From assembly GCA_006212115.1 (NCBI GenBank), contig PDUK01000025.1, positions 1 through 36,993 of the forward strand: 36,993 nucleotides of DNA. The letters run 5' to 3'. How positions within the stretch are numbered: the first letter of the stretch is position 1; every line of letters begins with the position of its first letter. Below the pieces are notes generated by a model, which had not been told where the DNA came from, did no database searches, and saw only the letters and a list, made by a program, of their open reading frames with translations. Below, piece by piece: positions 30,920 through 36,993 of the stretch. The stretch is from Thalassolituus sp. Its GTDB lineage: Bacteria > Pseudomonadota > Gammaproteobacteria > Pseudomonadales > Oceanobacteraceae. The translations under genes were made by a program, and so were the position numbers.

Positions 30920-31800
30920 TGCAGGAATTGATTGCCCTTCTAGAGAACAACCCAGAAGCTTATGTTGTACTCGTATCTATTCTCGGCCTCCTCATCGGCA
31001 GCTTTCTGAACGTCGTCATTCTGCGTATGCCGATTATGATGTTCAGAAGCTGGAAGGAGGAATGTCAGGGCATGGAAGATGAGCTACCTGATCACCCTGC
31101 CCTCAAAGACCTGAGTAAACCCTACAATCTTGTCACCCCCGCTTCGCACTGCCCTTCCTGTTCAGCTCCGGTGAAGCCGTGGATGAATATCCCAGTCATA
31201 AGCTGGCTACTCCTTCGAGGAAAGTGCGCTTCCTGTGGAACAGGGATTGGTCTTCGCTACCCAGTCGTAGAACTGACAACAGCGATATTGAGCGGTCTGC
31301 TGTTACTTAAATTCGAGTGGGGTTGGCCACTGGCTGCCATGTTGGTATTCACATGGTTGTTGGTAACCATGTCTGTAATTGATATCGACCATAAAATTCT
31401 GCCCGACACGCTAACGCTGGGGTTGTTGTGGCTGGGCTTGCTGCTCAATACGCAGGGCATGTTTACCGATCTTCAGTCAGCAGTATTGGGAGCTGCACTT
31501 GGCTACGGCGTATTATGGGGCTTCTTCTGGATATTCAAGCTCTTTACCGGCAAGGATGGGATGGGCTACGGGGACTTTAAACTACTCGCGGCCCTGGGTG
31601 CCTGGTTCGGTTTTCAGTCACTGCTTACCATCATCATTATGTCGAGTGTCGTTGGTGCCGTAGTCGGTGTAGTCGGAGTGCTGGCTCTCGGGCGTGATCG
31701 TCAAGTTCCAATCCCATTTGGTCCCTACCTGGCCATGGCGGGTTGGCTTGTTGCCATGTGGGGCGACGAAATCACTCAGTGGTATTTTTCTGTTATCTAG
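30919..31800 (+). CDS. pilD: Prepilin leader peptidase/N-methyltransferase PilD
   Basis: A 293-residue polytopic aspartic protease that cleaves prepilins after Gly and methylates the new N-terminal Phe. It serves type IV pili and type II secretion pseudopilins. A zinc-type cysteine pair set, HCPSC (near 77) and KCASCG (near 103), marks the cytoplasmic loop. The catalytic aspartates are in MSVIDIDHKILPD (near 154) and MGYGDFKLLAALG (near 216). About eight hydrophobic segments are visible. The ATG overlaps the pilC stop. Confidence 0.95.
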   Translation: MQELIALLENNPEAYVVLVSILGLLIGSFLNVVILRMPIMMFRSWKEECQGMEDELPDHPALKDLSKPYNLVTPASHCPSCSAPVKPWMNIPVISWLLLRGKCASCGTGIGLRYPVVELTTAILSGLLLLKFEWGWPLAAMLVFTWLLVTMSVIDIDHKILPDTLTLGLLWLGLLLNTQGMFTDLQSAVLGAALGYGVLWGFFWIFKLFTGKDGMGYGDFKLLAALGAWFGFQSLLTIIIMSSVVGAVVGVVGVLALGRDRQVPIPFGPYLAMAGWLVAMWGDEITQWYFSVI

Positions 31801-31809
31801 GGCCCGGGC

Positions 31810-32433
31810 TTGAAAACACAGCGCAACACTATGTTTATTCTCGGATTGACCGGCGGTATAGGTAGCGGAAAAAGCGCTGCCAGCGCATTTTTCAGAGATG
31901 CAGGTATTACCGTAGTGGATGCAGATATGGTTGCTCGCGAAGTCGTCGAACCCGGCGAGCCTGCATGGTCTGCCATTAAGGAACGCTTCGGCAACGACGC
32001 AATCAATGAAGACAATACGTTGAATCGGGCATGGTTAAGACAGAAGGTCTTCTCCGAACCAGAGGAGCGTCGTTGGCTTGAAGGGCAAACCCATCCCCGC
32101 ATTCGAGACCGAATCATTGAACAACTGACGGCTGCGAAATCGCCTTACGCCATTCTTGAGTCGCCCCTGCTGTTCGAGAGCGGACAATGTGAGCTGGTGA
32201 CAAGCACACTGGTCGTTGACGTACCTGAGCAGCTTCAGGTTGAGCGAGCCTGCAACCGCGATGATAACGACCCAGAACAGATAAAGCGTATCATTGCCGC
32301 ACAACTTCCCCGACAAGAACGCTTGCGGCGAGCCGATCAGGTCGTTGATAATTCAGGTTCTCTCGATGAGCTATACAAGCAACTGTCTGCGTTACACGCA
32401 ACCTACCTGGCAGCATCGAGTACGACCAGTTAG
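31810..32433 (+). CDS. coaE: Dephospho-CoA kinase
   Basis: CoaE phosphorylates dephospho-CoA at the 3'-OH, the last step of coenzyme A synthesis. A P-loop, LGLTGGIGSGKSAA, opens the domain. VVDADMVAREVV and LESPLLFESG follow, then the lid region and RLRRADQVVDNSG typical of the family. The length is 207 residues from a TTG at 31810, or 200 from the ATG at 31831; both fit, and neither has a convincing ribosome site, so the start is open. The pilD-coaE-yacG order is conserved in gammaproteobacteria. Confidence 0.93.
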   Translation: MKTQRNTMFILGLTGGIGSGKSAASAFFRDAGITVVDADMVAREVVEPGEPAWSAIKERFGNDAINEDNTLNRAWLRQKVFSEPEERRWLEGQTHPRIRDRIIEQLTAAKSPYAILESPLLFESGQCELVTSTLVVDVPEQLQVERACNRDDNDPEQIKRIIAAQLPRQERLRRADQVVDNSGSLDELYKQLSALHATYLAASSTTS

Positions 32434-32446
32434 CCACTGAAGCGAG

Positions 32447-32668
32447 GTGCCTGTGGAAGTAAAGTGTCCGACGTGTGAGAAGTCCGTCACCTGGAAACCC
32501 GAAGAGAAATATCGGCCGTTTTGCAGCGAGCGCTGCAAATTAATCGATTTAGGTGAGTGGGCCAGTGGCGGCCATGCTATCCCCGGTAAGCCAGTGGAAG
32601 AAGAGCTGATGTCAGGTGATATGTCTGCAGAACTGGCTGAAGCTGCGACGCACCTTCGTAATCACTAG
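32447..32668 (+). CDS. yacG: DNA gyrase inhibitor YacG
   Basis: A 73-residue zinc protein. CPTCEKSV and [17 protein letters not shown] hold the four cysteines of the zinc site (two CxxC/CxxxC pairs), the pattern of YacG, which binds GyrB and inhibits gyrase in E. coli. The start is GTG at 32447, or more likely the GTG at 32453, with GAGG about 5 nt upstream. The gene follows coaE by 13 nt. Confidence 0.92.
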   Translation: MPVEVKCPTCEKSVTWKPEEKYRPFCSERCKLIDLGEWASGGHAIPGKPVEEELMSGDMSAELAEAATHLRNH

Positions 32669-32688
32669 CCTCTGCCAGAATCCGACTC

Positions 32689-33864
32689 TCAGCCCTGCAC
32701 CGGTATTTTTTCAACCAGCGCCATCAGTTCATCTGTTTTGACTTTGTCAGAGGCGAAAACGCGGCCGACTTCTGTCAGGTAGCCGGTCAGGCTGCTGTCC
32801 ATTTTCAGCCCCTCATTGAAGACCCGGTTGGTATCCAGAATACCTTTTTCTAACACCTGTTGAATGACCTTTTCCTGGCGCTCATCCATACCCAAGAACT
32901 GTATTTCCTGTTCTATACCATCCGCGATATCTTCGACTGCATCCGCAATCCGGACCATCACATCGTGATAGCCCTTTTCTATATCTTCCATAATATGGGT
33001 CATACGATTCGTCAGGCGAACCACCAGCTGACTCTCTAACTTCAAAGACTCCACGTTATCCAGAGCACCGACACGCGCATCCAGGCCCTGCAATAAAGAG
33101 AACACGTTGTCCTTGATAGCGCCGTACTTATGCGGATCATCCAAAGGCATATTTCGAACGAGTAACGAAACACGACCGTAGTTCATGATCGAGCGTTTAC
33201 CGAAGTCAACGTATCTGCCTTTGTCACTGCATTCACTTAAAAGCGTAGATTCCAGATCTTTCGCCATGCCGTTGGCTTCCATGTTCTTCTCACCAAAGCG
33301 ACTGCGAATTTGCAGAGAGCCACTGATGTCATAGCTTTTAAGTGCCTGAAACAGTCGCATACCAGCCTGATCCAGGTTTTCACATTGATTGATATCGAGC
33401 AGGAATTGAATATTCACGCCAAGATCAGAGGTGTCAGACATAGCAATAAAAGCCATCTCATTGGCTTTATCCAACTGCTGCTTCAGCTGTTCGTTGGCAA
33501 TGCGGTTAAAGATGGCCTTCATTAGTCGAACCTGAAGTTCGGCATCGTCCTGCATCTGGATATGGTCATCGCAGCCCGCATCATAAAACGCCAGACGTGT
33601 GTCGAGATCCCGTTCTTCAGTCGCAAGTACCACGACGGGCAAGAGAGAGATAGCGGGATGATGTTTCAGCGCTTTAACCTGACTCTGAGCCGCAGTCGGA
33701 TCAGCAAGTTTGTCGACCACGACAATCAGCTTGTACTCTTCCAGATCAGGCAGGTGAAAGGTTTCCTGAGCGGTCGCAACCGACAAGAGAGAGAATTGTT
33801 CACCCATGCTTCGTTGCAGGGTATCCATGTCGCTGCAGCCAACGACCAAAACCTTATATTGCAT
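32689..33864 (-). CDS. Protein with a degenerate response-regulator receiver domain
   Basis: A 391-residue protein. The first 120 residues read like a CheY receiver: KVLVVGCSD at strand 1, LIVVVDK with an Asp at about 51, LLPVVVLATEE and AFYDAGCDDHIQ. The usual acidic pair after strand 1 is replaced by GCSD, and the conserved Lys before helix 5 is missing, so phosphorylation may be lost or altered. The rest (about 130-391) is mainly helical, with coiled-coil-like stretches (LKQQLDKANEMAF, and 285-345) and no HTH or enzyme motif I recognise. It lies 99 bp downstream of the LuxR-type gene on the same strand and converges on yacG. Function unknown. Confidence 0.7.
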   Translation of the reverse strand: MQYKVLVVGCSDMDTLQRSMGEQFSLLSVATAQETFHLPDLEEYKLIVVVDKLADPTAAQSQVKALKHHPAISLLPVVVLATEERDLDTRLAFYDAGCDDHIQMQDDAELQVRLMKAIFNRIANEQLKQQLDKANEMAFIAMSDTSDLGVNIQFLLDINQCENLDQAGMRLFQALKSYDISGSLQIRSRFGEKNMEANGMAKDLESTLLSECSDKGRYVDFGKRSIMNYGRVSLLVRNMPLDDPHKYGAIKDNVFSLLQGLDARVGALDNVESLKLESQLVVRLTNRMTHIMEDIEKGYHDVMVRIADAVEDIADGIEQEIQFLGMDERQEKVIQQVLEKGILDTNRVFNEGLKMDSSLTGYLTEVGRVFASDKVKTDELMALVEKIPVQG

Positions 33865-33963
33865 ACGCTATCTGACGAGTAGTAAGTCGTATTTAAGGTT
33901 TAGTTCAGGTTACGCATTTTTACCAACGCTCTTAACCTTCTGTTTACAATTCCGAAGCAGACA

Positions 33964-36576
33964 TCAGATCAGCATAAGCTCTTTCGCTTTATGTATCGCC
34001 TGAGTACGGCTGCGGGTTCCCAGCTTGACATTGATCTTGCGGGCATGCGTTTTCACAGTGTGCAAGGAAATGTATAACTGGTCTGCAACAGCCTGATTGG
34101 ACAACCCTTGAGCCATCAGATTCAGGACATCACGCTCGCGCTCACTGAGTGCGGACGCCTGCTCAGTAGCCGGTGCTAAGCTCGCCTGAGGAATATCAAG
34201 GAAGGCAACCAAGCCCGGTAGCCAGCTCTGGAGTTGCTGATTCACCCCTTCTGCACGGAAGGTTTTTTTCACCACTTCAAGCTGGCGCATCGCTTCAGCG
34301 GGTTGCTGCTGCCCCATCAAGGCACCGGCGCGAATCATACGAATGAAGACTGACATAAAACCTTCAGGGGTATGTCGCAACCAACGATCCGTAATCTCCA
34401 GACACAATTCTGCACGCCCCGCCATCAAGTGCAGGCGGGATAGAGTCAACGTACTGAAGCCGGGCAACAAGGCACTGTATTCACAGCGAGCAACTCCAGC
34501 GCTATCCGCATCGACTAAAAGTGCCTCAAGGCAATCGTGAGCCCGGCGAAACTTCTTCTGTGAGATCCAGATGTTTGAACGAACCGTGTGTAACCAGGCG
34601 TATGCCACGAAGTCGACTTGCTGCTCCTGCAGTCGTCGTTCTCCATCATCCAGAACATTCAATGCCAACGCATATTGCCCCTGTCCCATCAGATTTAACG
34701 CGCGAATCGCATAACCATACGCTGCCGCGGGGTCTGACCGCTCCTCACACAACATCAACGCATGTGCGATGGCGGAATCAGTGGGCTCATCGCTGTACCC
34801 TGTGATCCAGCCAACCGTGGCCTTCAGAATCAACAGGCGTGCGTAGGCAAGACTATTACTGCCGTGTGGGCTTGCCTCTAAAACTTCCCGCCCCTGCGTC
34901 AGAACCGTCAGGCAACGGGAGGCGTGTCCGCGATTAAACTCAATCCGGGCATGATCCAGATGCGCCATCCCCTCAAGAGCGTTTTGACGGGATTTACGCG
35001 CCACATCCAGCGCGAAGCGATTCCAGATACGAGATCCGTCAAGGTCGCGATGGGCGACAGATACGGAGGCCAGCATCGATGCCATTAAAAATCGCACACT
35101 AAAACGCTCGGGTGTGAGCATTTCGAGAGCCTGCCGGCAGTGGCGTTCGGCTCGCGTCAGCGCGCCTCGTGCACCGGCCAAATACCCCTTAAGAGCAATA
35201 TGACCGGCCTCATCCAGATCCGGTAAAGTTGCGAGTCGCTCAATCATATTCTGAGCGTTATCCAGCCGGTTCGTCAGCAGGTCAGTCCAACAGGCTACCT
35301 GCATTAACGCTGGCGACGAATACAGTTGATCTTCATTCAACTGATCAAACCATACCGTCAAACCCTGCGTGTCGAGACTCGCCAGAATCGTATCGGATTG
35401 CTGCACAATCCACTCAGAATCAATGGCCCCCTGTTCTGACTGCCCGGCATGGTAGAGGGCTGCAATCGCATCATCCCGTTCACGAAACCACTCGAAAGCA
35501 CGTAAGTGCACGCCCCTACGCCACTCCTGGGGCTGTAACCGGGACAAGCATTGAGCGACCATAGGTTCAACCCGGTACCATTCGGGTCGCCCCGGTACCT
35601 CTCGCAGATATAAGTCAGCGTGTAGTAGTGCCTGCAGATCGCCAGCGAGGAGTATCTCAGGGGACACGGCGCCTATAAGATCATCATTAAAGGTTCCCAG
35701 CACCGCGCACAGACACAACAGATTGCGCTGGGGCTCAGACAAATGACTGACTACTTCGCCACGCAGATAGTCCGATAACTCGTACAGGCCGAGCTCCCCA
35801 CCCCATCTATCGGGCATACCGGCACCGCGCCAGGCCATCAGCCAGAGTGCAAGACCAGCAGGCCAGCCTTGCATCTTTCTCAGCAAAGCTGCGACCTCAC
35901 CCGCAGGTAACGGCAGTTGTTGATGTTCAAGCAACGCCTTAAATTCGCCGAAATTGAAGCTCAAAACAGGCGTACTTATCCACCGGGTATCATCCAGCAA
36001 TCTCAGAGCACCGTGCGCGAAAGGTAACTGACGGCCGCTGAATACCAAGCGCAGATTGGCAGGCCGATATCTGAGCATAAGGGTGAGAATAGAACGACTC
36101 TCTTCGTAGGTAAGAGACTCGATGTTATCCAGAATAAGAGCAACCGGTTCTTCCAGTAGTCGGATCTGCTCCAACAGCCGGGCAACTATCTCTGTATCAG
36201 AAACGTCCGACCGCGAGAGGCCAGTCAACGACGTAAAGCCGAGCACCTGAGCGCAGGCCGCAACTAACCAATGTGGAGACTCATCGAACTGATCGCATTG
36301 GTAAAACACCACTCTGTGCTCAGTCTCAAGCGCCGGGAGCGCCGCCGAAATGACCGATGTTTTGCCGTAGCCCGCAGGCGCCAACATCATTACCACGGGA
36401 GAACTGGACAGCTCTCGCATCAGAATATCGGAGCGATCAATATGGCGGTGAGCAAACGCAGGTGGGGCAGTCTTGACTAACAATGCAGACTGACTAATTT
36501 CGGTTTCACTGACGCGAGGAGGCACTGTGTCTGAGTCCGTGACGAATTTAGCAAAGATGAAAACAGATCCTATCAT
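33964..36576 (-). CDS. MalT-type LuxR-family ATPase transcriptional regulator
   Basis: A large regulator of about 870 residues. An NTPase module has P-loop APAGYGKTS (about 66-74 from this start) and Walker B VALILDN (about 145-151). Long helical TPR-like repeats (about 340-770) follow. The C-terminal 61 residues form a LuxR HTH: LSERERDVLNLMAQGLSNQA then VADQLYISLHTVKTHARKIN. This is the STAND/MalT layout, in which effector binding triggers oligomerisation. The start is uncertain: TTG at 36585 or ATG at 36576 are in frame without a clear ribosome site. The ligand and targets are unknown. It is divergent from leuS with about 210 bp between, and its neighbour downstream is the receiver-like gene. 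Confidence 0.88.
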   Translation of the reverse strand: MIGSVFIFAKFVTDSDTVPPRVSETEISQSALLVKTAPPAFAHRHIDRSDILMRELSSSPVVMMLAPAGYGKTSVISAALPALETEHRVVFYQCDQFDESPHWLVAACAQVLGFTSLTGLSRSDVSDTEIVARLLEQIRLLEEPVALILDNIESLTYEESRSILTLMLRYRPANLRLVFSGRQLPFAHGALRLLDDTRWISTPVLSFNFGEFKALLEHQQLPLPAGEVAALLRKMQGWPAGLALWLMAWRGAGMPDRWGGELGLYELSDYLRGEVVSHLSEPQRNLLCLCAVLGTFNDDLIGAVSPEILLAGDLQALLHADLYLREVPGRPEWYRVEPMVAQCLSRLQPQEWRRGVHLRAFEWFRERDDAIAALYHAGQSEQGAIDSEWIVQQSDTILASLDTQGLTVWFDQLNEDQLYSSPALMQVACWTDLLTNRLDNAQNMIERLATLPDLDEAGHIALKGYLAGARGALTRAERHCRQALEMLTPERFSVRFLMASMLASVSVAHRDLDGSRIWNRFALDVARKSRQNALEGMAHLDHARIEFNRGHASRCLTVLTQGREVLEASPHGSNSLAYARLLILKATVGWITGYSDEPTDSAIAHALMLCEERSDPAAAYGYAIRALNLMGQGQYALALNVLDDGERRLQEQQVDFVAYAWLHTVRSNIWISQKKFRRAHDCLEALLVDADSAGVARCEYSALLPGFSTLTLSRLHLMAGRAELCLEITDRWLRHTPEGFMSVFIRMIRAGALMGQQQPAEAMRQLEVVKKTFRAEGVNQQLQSWLPGLVAFLDIPQASLAPATEQASALSERERDVLNLMAQGLSNQAVADQLYISLHTVKTHARKINVKLGTRSRTQAIHKAKELMLI

Positions 36577-36788
36577 CAACAGCAAACATATCCCGGTTAC
36601 ATTCTGTTACTGCTTTCAATCCTCCTACTCATCTGTCTTGATTCTCGACCCTGCTCTTACGCTCATCCCGGTCGGAGTTGCAGCCCAAGGAATCCACAAA
36701 ATTGGCTAAACAGTGCGCGGTAAAATCAGGTAAACTTCGGTGCTCTGAACGTTCGAATCCAAGCCACGAATCGGGTCCCGTAAAGCTC
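36577..36788. promoter_or_regulatory. Divergent intergenic region between the LuxR-type gene and leuS
   Basis: About 210 bases with no gene I can support. Promoters for both genes must lie here. TTGGCT (36702-36707) and TAAAAT (36721-36726) look like promoter elements but are only 13 bp apart, too close to pair. No clear operator repeat or leader peptide is visible. Confidence 0.3.
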
Positions 36789-36794
36789 ATGACC

Positions 36795-36993
36795 ATGCAA
36801 GACACCTACTCCCCCCAGACCATCGAAGCTGCTGTACAACAACAGTGGGAAGAAAATCAGGTATACAAGGCTGTCGTCGACAGCAACAAAGAGAAATTCT
36901 ACTGCCTGTCCATGTTCCCCTACCCAAGCGGCCGTCTACACATGGGGCATGTGCGCAACTACACCATCGGTGACGTGATCTCCCGCTATCAGC
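36795..36993 (+). CDS. leuS: Leucyl-tRNA synthetase, N-terminal fragment (partial)
   Basis: The first 66 codons of LeuRS, which charges tRNA-Leu. [18 protein letters not shown] is followed by [20 protein letters not shown] and [15 protein letters not shown]. The HMGH sequence is the class I HIGH motif in the exact context of bacterial LeuS. An in-frame ATG six bases earlier (36789) is an alternative start; I chose 36795 by comparison with E. coli LeuS, which begins MQEQYRPEEIE. No strong ribosome site is seen. The gene runs off the right edge. Confidence 0.93.
   Translation, partial: MQDTYSPQTIEAAVQQQWEENQVYKAVVDSNKEKFYCLSMFPYPSGRLHMGHVRNYTIGDVISRYQ

Noticed and set aside
1-36993. Mobile elements, CRISPR arrays, prophage or defence systems
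   Set aside because: No transposase, integrase, array-like repeat set, toxin-antitoxin or restriction gene was recognised anywhere in the window.

Overview
This 37 kb window looks like a chromosomal segment of a gammaproteobacterium, most likely a marine Oceanospirillales or Pseudomonas-like lineage. I base this on gene content and order (the ampE-ampD / nadC / pilA-pilB-pilC-pilD / coaE / yacG block, Mqo, and an RudS-MerR-photolyase cluster like that of pseudomonads), so the placement is an inference. I see no rRNA, tRNA, insertion sequence, phage, integron or CRISPR array, and base composition appears even throughout.

Left part (1-6929): the first codons of pntA run off the left edge. Then come malate:quinone oxidoreductase (mqo), an orphan 109-residue gene with its own terminator, a YfcH/TIGR01777 epimerase and a FadE/DmdC-type acyl-CoA dehydrogenase, all on the minus strand. 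Divergent from these is a two-gene unit encoding a renalase-like flavoprotein and a short CbiX chelatase.

Centre (6930-19288): an apparent 11-gene, tightly coupled plus-strand operon. It encodes a DUF523-DUF1722 RudS-like tRNA 4-thiouridine desulfidase, a LitR/CarH-type MerR regulator, CPD photolyase, a fatty acid desaturase, an NTF2/SnoaL protein, an SDR, a flavin amine-oxidase-like desaturase, DUF1365, a Cfa-like methyltransferase, DUF2878 and an exported protein I do not recognise. A TonB-dependent receptor follows. The promoter region carries three exact TTGTACAA palindromes. The divergent promoter at 5350-5508 carries one more TTGTACAA plus two TGTACA cores. I read this as a light/photo-oxidative stress regulon joining DNA repair, tRNA de-thiolation and remodelling of unsaturated membrane lipids, possibly to methylated or furan fatty acids. 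This is the most interesting system in the window.

Right part (19379-36993): a LysR regulator with a lipoprotein that has a methyltransferase fold; a histidine phosphatase divergent from a small PilZ protein; a Mak-type ROK sugar kinase convergent with ampDE; an AGCS amino-acid/sodium symporter; nadC; the type IV pilus block pilA, pilB, pilC, pilD with coaE and yacG; a degenerate-receiver protein and a MalT-type LuxR ATPase regulator on the minus strand; and the 5' end of leuS at the right edge.

All calls come from reading the sequence and from recall of protein families. No database search was run, so family names below the level of clear motifs are recognition calls.
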